Both the position numbers and the translations under genes were made by a program. Shown here one piece after another: positions 32,390-42,648 of a stretch of DNA of 64,000 nucleotides (within the stretch, counting starts at the first letter, position 1; each line of letters starts with the position of its first letter). The DNA is from Diplolepis rosae (taxonomy: Eukaryota; Arthropoda; Insecta; Hymenoptera; Diplolepididae): positions 13,020,001 to 13,084,000 of the forward strand of contig JAPYXD010000680.1 of assembly GCA_030998225.1 (NCBI GenBank). Direction: 5' to 3'. Below the pieces are notes generated by a model. The model was not told where the DNA came from and did not search any database. It saw nothing but the letters and a program-made list of their open reading frames with translations.

Positions 32390-33089
32390 TTTCTCGATAA
32401 GAATGTGTAGACCTTATTTAGCCAAACAATTTCTCATCTAAAAGTTTTTTTTGCATCTCACATATTTTTTCTAAAAAATGGAATTTTTGAATTTTAATCG
32501 TATTTTTTGGAATTGAAACGAAAAATATATCTTTTATCAGAAACTGTGTTAGACAAAATTTGTAGATCTTTTTGGAATGAACAACTTTGTATTCTTACGT
32601 TTTTTTCGTATTTCACATATTATTGTTAAAAAATTGAATTTTGGATTATCAATGGTTTTTTTTTAAATTGATAAGAAAAATATGCATCTTGTGAAAAAAT
32701 GTTGCAATTCAAATTTGTAGGTCTTTATTTATTCAATAATATTGTATCTAACGTTTTTTCGTATCTCGTATAATTTAACTTGAAAATGGAATTTTGATAT
32801 TGACTTTTTTCGAATTTGAATATGCTGTAACATTTCTAATTTTGATTTAATCAAAAAATGTTATCAGGATAATTTGTAGAGATTTATGAGCACTATCAGA
32901 AACCAGTATTGAAAGTTTTTATTTTTCAAACAAATTATTTTAAAAAACACAAAAGTAGTGCTCAATCCCTCAATTTTGATTGGATGTGGCTGGTTAACAA
33001 ACTTGTCCTTACTATTTCGGCTCCGATAAAGTGTACCAAAGCTCAGTTCAATCTGATAATTCTGTCGAGAGTTATGCTGCACACGACCT

Positions 33090-33120
<31 letters not shown>

Positions 33121-33236
33121 CTTTCGTAAAAACCCTTTTTTCTGACTCAGGGGGTCTCAAAACGTAAAGATTTGATGAAAATTTCGAAAGTTTTTTTTCA
33201 TATAAAACCAATACCTTCTCATCAATGATGAGAATG
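32390..33236 (-). repeat. Copy of the CATTCTCATCAT-bounded repeat, 3'-truncated
   Basis: It is an inverted copy of 39163-40000. It shares the (CAGA)n microsatellite (33090-33116), the AGTAGTGCTCAATCCCTCAA block, and units of about 155 bp that start TCTACAAATT. Open frames here read through the microsatellite as repeated CLSV and carry no domain. Confidence 0.7.
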
Positions 33237-33469
33237 TAAAAAATACGCGTCGATTATTTTTGAAGTAAAAAGGCAAAAAAAAATGTTTCGTCGAAAAAAA
33301 AATTTTGACTGTAAATCTCCCATGAAACGACCCCTATACTATATATTTAAGCAGGAATTGGAAATTTTAACGATTAAGAATGTACATTTTAAAAAAAAAG
33401 TATTTTATCCTGTGACAGTGTTGCTTCCAACTAGCTATGCAACATAGAAATAATCACTTATATATTTCA

Positions 33470-33950
33470 ATATTTTAGCTTCATATCGAGAAAGGTCAAT
33501 GCGAAAAAATCTTTGTTAAAAGTCAAGTTAATCACCTCACTGTATACACGCATAATCTGTCACGCTTTCCAAGTTTCCCCATCATTTATACAAAAATACT
33601 CTTTATAGCCTTCAAATTATAAATTATACTACAGAAATTTCAATCTACAATTTCAAGTACGAATGTCAATTTCAAAATATTTTTTATACTTAGACATTTA
33701 ATTCCAACCTTTTCAAAAATGTTTTTCTGGTATTCGGATATTTACGTTATGCGAAAGAAATATTTACCTTAACGTAATCTCAAAATTTATTTACCTACAT
33801 TTAAAAACAAAATGATAATTATTTTTAAAAATTGTATACAAGAAATCCTATGTTAGCAAACCTTTCTTCTGTATTTTTAGATTAAAATAAATCAGTGATG
33901 AGGGCTTCGATCAGAGCCGAAACGTTTGATAATGTAAAACTGAGTATTTT
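33470..33950 (+). mobile_element. Penelope-like terminal repeat (type A)
   Basis: It is the inverted partner of 2340-2975 and includes the hammerhead-like block at its right end. It abuts the TTAA element remainder at 33951. No coding sequence remains. Confidence 0.55.
33890..33931 (+). ncRNA. Hammerhead-like motif, core mutated
   Basis: AATCA is followed by GTGATGA instead of CTGATGA, so the invariant C3 is G. GGC..GCC stem II, GAAAC, GTT and TGAT follow. The core change should inactivate it. Confidence 0.55.
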
Positions 33951-34348
33951 TGCCCAAACTTATTTTCTTATCGCTTCGAGACAAATTTTTAAAAATGATG
34001 TGATTCTAATAAATCACTGTTCAATTTTTTAGGAGAAAGATTCTCTACAACTTGACCTTTTCCAATTTTTGAAAATGAATTCTTTAATGGCTGAAATTAT
34101 AAAAAAACAACATTTTTATAAGCAAATTGCTGTTTTTGATAATAAATTATTGAATTTCAAAAATAGGAAACGGTCATGTTGTAGAGAATCTTTTTCCTAA
34201 AAAAATGAACCGTAATTTATTAGAATCGCATCATTTTTTTAAAAATTTGGCTTCTCTTTCAAATTAGCCCATCAATAATAATATTGCTATTCTTGAAAGC
34301 AAAATTATCTATTTTTGCCTGAGGTCTAATTTTCGTGAACGAACTACC
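33951..34348 (-). mobile_element. Right part of a TTAA-flanked element
   Basis: It ends with CGTGAACGAACTACC followed by TTAA (34349-34352). The inner part (CTTATCGCTTC, GATTCTAATAAATCA, TTCTTTAATGGCTGAAA) matches 42830-42960. An inner palindrome pairs GATTCTCTACAACTTGACC (34040) with its inverse near 34180. The left end is missing here and is probably the piece at 2182-2338. Confidence 0.65.
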
Positions 34349-34352
34349 TTAA

Positions 34353-36790
34353 GAGTTTGGAATGGTCTGCGAGAACGCCTGTGAGTATTTAAAAACAAAA
34401 TTTCACCATGTTTTTCTTCTAATATCATCACGATTTTTTTACTGTGAAATACTTGTATAATTACTAGAAAAAAAAAGTTTAATGGCGATCGGAACATTAG
34501 GTCATAGTTTAAAAAAATATTATTTTCGCCCCTAAAAAGTACGAGAATCTATAAAATTAGGGGCCATCCTATTATTCACCTTATGATTTAATAAAGTGAG
34601 ATTATTTCAGTAAACTTATTATTAAGAAACGTTTTTGTTTCAGATGTAAAAAAATTAATTAGAATCTGATTTATCGAGGTTAGGAAAAAAATTTGGTAAA
34701 ACGATATCTTTTAGAGATAAACTAAAAATAAACCATAATAATACCTGCATATACAGCCATGGTGAACGTCAATAATCCGAAAAAGATCAAAATCACTTTT
34801 GTCATATTGGAAAAATTTTCAATCATTCTGTTAGATAGAATGTGACACGGTTTTCTGCTGTTAAAACTGGAGTCCAATTCAAATTGAAGATTATTGTTAT
34901 AGTGTTTAATTATAATTCCCAAACCACTCTCCTTTGAGACAATTTGCGTACTGCAAAGTTTTTAACTTTAGGTAGACAAGTAATAAGTGTCAGCCAACTC
35001 AACGAATTTAAAGAGGTGACTAAGTACATAGCTGTAAACTTCGTGTTACATATATTTATAGTATATACTATATACCACACGTCGATGCAAACAATAAAAT
35101 GTTATCTGCTTATATTCTTACGAGTGGACACCTTGGAGTTAAAAATGAGACCAATAGTGCACGAAAAAAATAGGTTCATTAAAAATTACTGAACTTGTTC
35201 CAAAGTCTCGGATCCGAGTTCCAGTTCAACATTTTTTGAAGAACTGTTAGTTTTTTTTTCAATATCTTACACAGTTCCTGAGATAATTAGAAAACACAAA
35301 AAAATGGCTTTACAAAAAAGCTTATATTTAGCTGAATATTATTTATTTTTTAGTCAAGTGCATGTCATTCTCTACTGTTTTTGATGCGGGAAAATTTTTA
35401 AAGAAGTCATTTATAACTTTGAATTGTTCGAACAATTGTCCGACAATTGGCTCCAGAGCATTATTTAATGAAGAGAATTATTAAAATGGATTATTCAGAT
35501 TCAACACAACTCTGGACTTTTTGTTATAGTAGGCAGGACACATACATCAAAATAATCGCGGCAATTCTTAATTCCGCATCACATTTAGAACGATTAATAC
35601 AAAAAATTGAATGACATTTCCTTAGACGTCCGGCTATTGGTGCTTTTACCTTAATTTGTTAGTTTTCGATCAGCCGAAGAATCAACACATTATTTGTAAA
35701 ATATTCCAAACACTTACATTAACCAGAATTATGTGTAAAATCAATCATTTTATTCAGTATGTTGTACTATATATCATTTTTCTTCTAGTTATTCATCATT
35801 AAATGTTCCAACTAAGTATTTTGTTACGTTTATTTATTCACCCAAGAAATCCTTTTTACATAGCACGAAGCATTTGCGCAGTGAAGAATAAATGTGCGCG
35901 AGCGAACGGCACAGCTTTGGACCTCGCGTGACTATGTTGTCGACCGAATTGGATCGTTCCAAAATGCGGGCGATTTTTTTTCTCAACGGAATATGAAAGA
36001 TAATTGAATGAAGTACATGTGGTTTTTTTTTTCCAGACGAAATCCGATAAAGAAGACATTTGTTTTTCAATTTGTTATAAAGAATTATTAATATTTCTCA
36101 TAAAATTTCAAGTTTTCAAATCGAGAAAAATCACAGTCAATCTATGTTAAATGACGATTCCATTGTCACAAAAAACATGAAAATCGGATAATTAGATCAG
36201 CCAGAATTAATTTTACAAAAAAAAAGTGACAAAAATCTTTAATTGTTAATATTATAAACAAAACAATTTTTTGAACAAAATCACTTTAGGTTTATGTCAG
36301 GAATGGTAAACACTATTGTAAAAAATCATTTTGAAGTAGATTTGAATTTTCATCCAATTCGGGTGATCCGTTTCAGAAATTCTGACCCATCGACTAGTTA
36401 CAAAATGAGCGATCAGTATGGGATGGAACATGGTTTATATACAGGGAGAAAATTATTAAGGCAAATTTTACCGGATTATTTTGGCAGTGCTCGATTTCTG
36501 ACTAGTTTGGCATATGTTGCCTAAATTATTTGGAAACTTTTATATATATTATTTTGCATTGAGTGCAAGAAAAAGTAGGAAGACATTCGTTGCAAGAAAG
36601 GAAGTTTTACCAGATAGGCATAGTTTATAAAACTGCTTGGCAACTCGGAGCTAACAATAAAGGGAAACATTGCTGATCAGTTTGGCAATTTCATTTCGGG
36701 AAAAATTAAAAATGTTTCAGGAGTCGGCAATATTTTAAATTTTATTGTTCATAATTTATTATTTTAGGCAAAGAACTTAACGTTAACTTA
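34353..36790. other. Unassigned AT-rich DNA
   Basis: Short open frames (34722-34922, 34944-35192, 35834-36070, 36294-36524) have no recognisable domain. I see no inverted or direct repeat of note. Confidence 0.4.
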
Positions 36791-36885
36791 ATTTGTTTTC
36801 GTTATAGTATTTTTCTTTTGGAATTGGGTCAGTCTTTTTCATTAAAAATCAATATTTAAATCAACCTATTAGAACTATAAAAAAA

Positions 36886-36926
36886 GCAAACGTTTCGGCC
36901 ACAAATGGGGGCCCTCATCAATGCCA
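36886..36926 (-). ncRNA. Hammerhead-like motif (type B), core mutated
   Basis: Minus strand: TGGCA, TTGATGA (C3 changed to T), GGCC-type stem II, GAAAC, GTT, TGC. The core substitution should inactivate it. Confidence 0.5.
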
Positions 36927-37100
36927 GCTAATTTAATGGACTTAATGACTAAGCTGTAAACGTGCGAAAAATATAAACTGTTCGTAGTAATACTAGTTTT
37001 TCTTTTTCCTTTAAAATAATAAATAATCAAAAATATGCAAGGAACTTATGCAAGTAGGTACGCTCCAAGGGTGTCCAGGAACCAAACCGCTCCAAATACA

Positions 37101-37352
37101 CATGGAAAAAAAAGTTCAATAAAGTTTATAGAACTGTTCAAGCGTTGGGGACACAGGAATTTACGGAACAAGGTTCTAAAAAATTTTTTATAACTTTTCA
37201 TAATTAATATAGAACTTTCAATAATTTTTTCAGAATGTTCTCCATTTTATATTGGAAAGTTCTATAAATGTTGCAGAACTCTGTTCCGTAAATGCCTGTA
37301 TCCTCAACTCTTAAATAGTACTATAAACTTTACTGAACTATTTTTTTCCATG
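37101..37352. mobile_element. Fold-back MITE, family with 60033-60283
   Basis: It runs from CATGGAAAAAAAAGTTCAAT to the inverse ending near TTTTTTTCCATG; the arms pair over about 75 bases, including ACAGGAATTTACGGAACA. A second copy lies at 60033-60283. There is no coding capacity. Confidence 0.8.
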
Positions 37353-37590
37353 CAGTTCTCAAAAAAAGGTAACGGAACTCCTATTTGGCAATTTCGTAGA
37401 GAATGTGACTGAATGAAGCAAACCGCTTGTCCGCACACAGGAACCATAATTTAAATTGTTTTTTCCGATTTGATGAAGTATTTTTCCCTTTAGGCTGTCT
37501 GCATATGTACTTAGTTTAGAAAAAAAAATTGTTCAGCTATGAACGTCCAAGTCTCATTTCAACATTTTTTAAGTTTTTCAAAGTTATTAA

Positions 37591-37750
37591 GGTAGTTGAT
37601 CCACGAAAATTAGACCTCAGGCAAAAATAGATAATTTGGCTTTCAAGAATAGCAATATTATTATTAAAGGGGTATTTTGGAAGAGAAAAGATTAATTTCC
37701 ATGAAAAAAATTTGAAATACAGAAAAATAATTTTATTAATAAATTTTATT
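37591..37750 (+). mobile_element. Left end of a TTAA-flanked element
   Basis: It follows TTAA (37587-37590) with GGTAGTTGATCCACG and the GACCTCAGGCAAAAATAG block. It is truncated at about 37750, close to the place where the copy at 2182 also breaks. Confidence 0.65.
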
Positions 37751-37924
37751 TTTGTGAAAGATGCTGGTTTGCGATCAATGAGGGTCAAATAAAGTGTGAT
37801 CAAATTGGAGGTACTTTTTCCAATAGGGTTTTATTGACATGTCACGCCTGACTACTGTCAAGCTAAATACACAACTTTATTCAGTTTTTATTGACATTTC
37901 ATCATGGAAAGACTTACGCCTCAA

Positions 37925-38385
37925 CAACGTTTACAAATCGTACAATTATATTACGAAAATGGACGCTCTGTTTTATTACAGATTTGTAGATGACACTATT
38001 CTGTGTGTACAAAAGAAATTTATTGACTTGGTTTTAAACATTTTTAATTCACAAGATAAGAACTTACAATTCACCTTTGAGGTTCAACAAAATAATCAAA
38101 TTAACTTTCTGGACTTGTCATTAATTATAAAAGAAAATAAAATTATTTCTAATTGGTTTCAAAAACCTACCTCATCAAATAGAACAATTAATTACTTTTC
38201 CAATCATCCAATTTGTCAGAAAAAAATATTGCTTATAACTTAGTTGACCGAGCGATATCTTTATCTCACAAAAAGTTTTATAACGCCAATTTGAAGATTG
38301 TTAAACAAATATTATTAAACTACGATTATCCAAATAGCTTCATCAATAAAAATACTAAAATCCGTATGAATAAAATTAAATACAG
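37925..38385 (+). pseudogene. Penelope-like reverse transcriptase, second family, palm fragment
   Basis: The frame (open 37839-38243) reads FYYRFVDDTILCV, then IFNSQDKNLQFTFEVQ, NQINFLDLSLIIK, and NWFQKPTSSNRTINYFSNHP. These are the YVDD-type box (here FVDD) and the following PLE RT blocks. After a frame change near 38220, NLVDRAISLSHKKFYN follows. Its sequence differs clearly from the other two PLEs, so it is a separate lineage. The N-terminal half and the GIY-YIG domain are missing. Confidence 0.85.
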
Positions 38386-38770
38386 CTGATCAACCTCTCG
38401 TCCCCCACTACTATGGGATAACGCGCGTTTTCTTTTTTTTTTTTTTGGCGAGGAGGAAAAATGGCGAAATCTTTTATAGACGTAGTACAGGACTCTCCTA
38501 GGACGAAGCTAGGCATACCTGTTAAAACCAAGAACCCCCTCTCTCGAACCAATACACCGCCCGCGGAACCGCCTTGCGGCTTCAAACTTCACGGGCGGTC
38601 GGTTTCGGCTTATTGTCGCGTGCGACTCTTTCGTCATCCGTTCGCCCCGATGCGATTTCTACGGCCCCCCCCCCCCCCCCATTCTCTCCATCTAGCACTC
38701 TTTGCAGAGAATACTCCGAAGCTCGATCTTCTGGTTGAAGGGGATCCTGGGGATCTCAAATGTGAATAAA
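38386..38770. other. GC-rich island with a 16-base C run
   Basis: GC content is much higher than around it, with CACGGGCGGTCGG-type sequence and poly-C near 38669-38684. Both strands have open frames (38461-38769 plus, 38634-38831 minus), but proline and glycine runs reflect base composition. I do not recognise a product. Confidence 0.35.
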
Positions 38771-39162
38771 AACGGTGAAAAAATAGCCGAAGAAATGGAA
38801 GAAAAAAAAACAGCCGCTTTTTGTTTGTCAACGTTTCATTTGTTTTTTCATATCCGACAACTGACTTTCATTCATCAAATGCTTGTTTTCTTCATTTCTT
38901 TCAGACGCAACATTTCATCATTCCACATGTTTGTTGGACAAAATAAAACGGGTGCGCGTAGGGATGAGCTCTGCAAAACTGTCCACCGCACTTTCTTCAT
39001 CTACTCTTATATCCTATTTTCTTTTTTTGAATAACCTAATTGGTAAATTTAGCTTGAAAATCGGATTTAAAGCTTATAATTCAGTCTTACAGTTTGAATC
39101 CTTGAAAACGATACATCTGATCAAATACAAATTTTTTTAATTCATGAAATTCTTAATTTTTA
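38771..39162. other. Unassigned sequence
   Basis: Open frames at 38702-39034 and 38883-39140 have no recognisable domain. I see no repeat structure. Confidence 0.35.
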
Positions 39163-40257
39163 CATTCTCATCATGGATGAGAAGGTATTGGTTTTATGTG
39201 AAAAATGACTTTCGAAATTTTCATCAAATACTTACGTTTTGAGACCCCCTGAGTTAGAAAAAATGGTTTTTACGAAAGTGTCTGTCTGTCTGTCTGTCTG
39301 TCTGTAGGTCGTGTGCGGCATAACTCTCGATAGAATTATCAGATTGAATTGAGCTTTGGTACACTTCATCGGAGCCGAAAAAGTAAGGACAAGTTCGTTA
39401 ACAAGCCACATCCAATCAAAATTGAGGGATTGAGCACTACTTTTGTGTTTTTGAAAATAACTTTTTGAAAAAATAAAAAATTTCAATACTGGTTTTTGAT
39501 AGTGCTCATGAATCTCTACAAATTATCCTGATAACATTTTTTGATTAAATCAAAATTAGAAATGTTACAGCATATTCAAATTCGAAAAAAGTCAATATCA
39601 AAATTCCATTTTCCAGTTAAATAATACGAGAGACGAAAAAACGTTATGATACAATATTATTTTCTACATAAAGACCTACAAATTTGAATTGTAACATTTT
39701 TTCATAAGATGCATATTTTTCTTTTTAATTAAAAAAAAACTATTGAAAATCCAAAATTCAATTTTTTAACAATAATATTCGAAATACGAAAAAAACGTAA
39801 GAATACAAAGTTGTTTGTTTTAAAAAGATCTACAAATTTTGTTCTACACAGGTTCTGATAAAACATATATTTTTCGTTTCAATTCCAAAAAATACGATTA
39901 AAATTCAAAAATTCCATTTTTTAGACAAAATATGTGAGATGCAAAAAAAACGTTTAGATGGAAAATTGTTTGCCTAAATAAGGTCTACAAATTCTCATTA
40001 AGACATTTCGGGACAGAATGTATATTTTATGTTTTGATTTTTAATATTAAAAAAATTTGATTTTTTTCACCAAAATATGTGAGATACGAACGAAGCGTTG
40101 TTCTGCAAAATCGTTTCCTTAAATAAAGTCTACGACTGTTTTTTCTTTTTGAAAGATTTGGAAGAAAATAAATTATTTTAATCATGTAATTTATTAAATA
40201 GTTACTGAAATGTATACAGAAAATCGAGGGCGAAGCGCGAACGCCATGATGAGAATG
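39163..40257. repeat. Repeat bounded by CATTCTCATCATGG inverted termini, with 155 bp tandem units
   Basis: CATTCTCATCATGG (39163-39176) pairs with CCATGATGAGAATG (40244-40257). A (TGTC)n microsatellite lies at about 39280-39305. Tandem units begin with TCTACAAATT at about 39516, 39676, 39830, 39984 and 40130, so the period is near 155 bp. An inverted partial copy is at 32390-33236. No protein domain is evident. Confidence 0.7.
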
Positions 40258-40904
40258 TTTTCCTTAAGGCTGATACACGGAAAAAATAAGTACTGGGAAA
40301 TTTACTTGACAGTCCTCGACTTTTGGACAGGTCAAATTTTCCGAAGATCCTATATACTTTTTATTAAGAAGCTTAGCACTTAATCGAAAAAAAAAGAATG
40401 TCCTAGATTAATTCAAGCACAGTCAATGAATGAAATTCTTTTAAATTTTATTGTATAGTTTTTGAAAAAATTATAGAAAGGCAAATAATACTTCTTCTAA
40501 AGAGTGCTTCACGTTTTAAAAGAGTTTGGAGAGAATAGTTTGATTAGGAAGAGATAAATACCTGCTATACAAATCAAAGAAAAATTCTTGGACTGCGCTT
40601 GAAAGTCTTGTGAAATTTTTAGTGGTACGATTCGCAGTTGTCAATGTCAGTTTTTTAGATACGAAAAATTTTTATTACTTTGTAAATTGACATAAACTTC
40701 AGAAATTATGAAATTCTTATATTTGATATTTTAGAATTCAGTAATTAATTTATTAAAAGTCTCTCCATCTAAAAACTTTTCTTAGCCTTATATAAAATTG
40801 ATGGCGAAACAAGGCGCAGCAATTTCTTACATGGCCCTGCATTTTCAAAGGAGAAAATGTACCCAACATTTTTTGATAAGTATCGCAAGTGCTTCGGTAG
40901 CCGT

Positions 40905-40985
40905 GCGGTTTAATTTATAAGGTTAGACTGCGTTATACATGTAGGTTAGGTAAAAGTTAAGGTTCGAATCCTATCAGCGTAATAT
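40905..40985 (+). repeat. tRNA-like sequence, probably SINE-derived
   Basis: GGTAGCCGTGCGGTTTAA resembles an A box of a class II (Leu/Ser-like) tRNA, and GGTTCGAATCC is a perfect B box about 50 bases on. A clean acceptor stem is not evident, so a working tRNA gene is unlikely. Confidence 0.45.
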
Positions 40986-41932
40986 TAATTTCAATAGCGG
41001 TAATATAATTTGTAATAAAAATCAATAAAATAGTATATAAAAAAAAGACAGCTTGCGAAAATAATTTTTGTTTCTTATTGCCTTTGATAGTCCATAAAAA
41101 TTTCATTAACTGGCTTTGAAGTTTTCATGCACGAGTGCCGTGCGAGCTCTATCTGCCTATATTCAGAATTTCATATTATAATTCGTAAAAATATCCAATC
41201 TTTGAACTTTATTTTCTCAAATGATTCATAGAAATTATATATTTTGCGTACTCAGAATTTTCACGGACTTTATACTGAATATACTTTTGGAAAGTTCTAT
41301 ACTTTTTCCAGGATTATTGATCTAATTGTACAAGAACGGTTCCGAGTCGAAATATAAGTACATTTTTCATCATCCATAGTGCTGAATGAATCCCCCTTTA
41401 GATCTATTTAGTCCTTAACATCCTCATTGAATTCTCTTATGTTCTATTTAGTCCGCTTTTAATTCTCGGTTAGTCTTTTTAATATTTTATGTCCGATTTT
41501 AATTCTCTGTAACAAATCAACAAATGTTTCATAGATTCCTGATAAAGGTATTTCGCAACACTTTGAGATGAACACGTGTCTGAATTCAAGAAGGATAAAT
41601 TGGGAGAATTGTTTAACCACTTTAAGATTGAAAAAACATTTCGGTGTTCTCAGTCCAACTGCCTTATTTGTTCGATATCTTTATAATACTTATTTCACGT
41701 TTGGACAGTATTAAGAACTATATTTCATAAAATTTAGTCGATAAGATATCTGATACCAAAAAAAGTTATTTAATATTTATTAAAATATTTTTCGTATTAT
41801 TGAAAGCTGCGAATATTAATCGTACTCATAAAATAGGACTTGTATCGACCCTCAAATAATAATTTAATACGATGCTGTTGTTAATAATTTGCTTTAGGGT
41901 CCAAAAATGATAACTCAGGAAGTTATATGCTT

Positions 41933-41972
41933 TCAAACGTTTCGACTCTGATCGGAGTCCTCATCAGTGATC
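41933..41972 (-). ncRNA. Hammerhead-ribozyme-like motif (type A)
   Basis: Minus strand: GATCA, CTGATGA, stem II GACTC/GAGTC, GAAAC, GTT, TGA. Stem II differs from the copy at 2445 by compensated changes (GGCTC/GAGCC there). The core is complete and stem I has three pairs. Confidence 0.6.
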
Positions 41973-42467
41973 TTTATTTCTAAAATATCAAAACTTTGAA
42001 TAAATATTGCACATATGAGCCGTATCTTGGAATAAACTTTGGTAATGTTAGAAATTTTTACCGCAATTTCCCAGAACATGTGACTGAAGTTTTATTCAGC
42101 TATCGCTTCACAAAATTAAGACAGAATTTTAGAAAATTCTGTTACTTTTTAGTAAATTTATAAGAAATTTTTATTATTATATTAAATTCAGTACTTGCAT
42201 CCATACCCTCAGTGACTTCTAGGCACAAATATATTCTAGTTGTTAGTGGATATATCTAAAATTTATGTGATAGAATTTTATTGTCATTCCTGAGGAATTT
42301 TTTAGGTAATTTATCGATGTTTTCTGTACAATTTTGTGTAAATTTTTTCATGACATTTTGCAATTTGAAAAAAAAAAATTTCACATTTTTCACATTACCA
42401 AAGTTTATTCCAAGATAGGGCTCATATGTGCAATATTTATCCAAAGTTTTGATATTTTAGAAATAAA

Positions 42468-42508
42468 GATCACTGATGAAGACTCCGATTAGAGTCGAAA
42501 CGTTTGAA
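42468..42508 (+). ncRNA. Hammerhead-ribozyme-like motif (type A)
   Basis: Plus strand: GATCA, CTGATGA, GACTC/GAGTC stem II, GAAAC, GTT, TGA. The stem I pairing UCA/UGA is retained and all core bases are present. Confidence 0.6.
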
Positions 42509-42648
42509 AGTATATAACTTCCTGAGTTATAATTTCTGAACCCTAAAGCCAATTATGAACAACAACATGGTATTAAATTAATCGTACCATTAAATATTAA
42601 AAAATATTGAAAAATATTAAATAATAGTCCATCCAACTTCAATATTAA

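Larger units (their letters stand above)
36800..37400 (-). mobile_element. Penelope-like terminal repeat (type B) with nested MITE
   Basis: It matches 6260-6600: GGGTCA, the hammerhead-like block, CTTAATGACTAAGCTGTAAA and CTCCAAGG segments in the same order. It is interrupted by the MITE at 37101-37352. Confidence 0.5.
41880..42580. mobile_element. Inverted pair of Penelope-like type A ends
   Basis: Bases 41880-42050 recur inverted at 42400-42560, including CTTTAGGGTCC, the hammerhead block and CGTATCTTGGAATAAACTTTGG. About 350 unrelated bases separate them. Each arm carries a hammerhead-like motif reading outward. Confidence 0.65.

Noticed and set aside
33090..33116. (CAGA)n run and open frames reading CLSVCLSV as a possible gene
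   Set aside because: The frames exist because of the microsatellite, are shared by both copies of a non-coding repeat (also 39280), and have no domain.
40951..40970. GTAGGTTAGGT as an insect telomere repeat (TTAGG)n
   Set aside because: Only one TTAGG-like unit pair; it is part of a tRNA-like sequence.
40905..40985. Class II tRNA gene
   Set aside because: B box is perfect, but no convincing acceptor and anticodon stems could be drawn.
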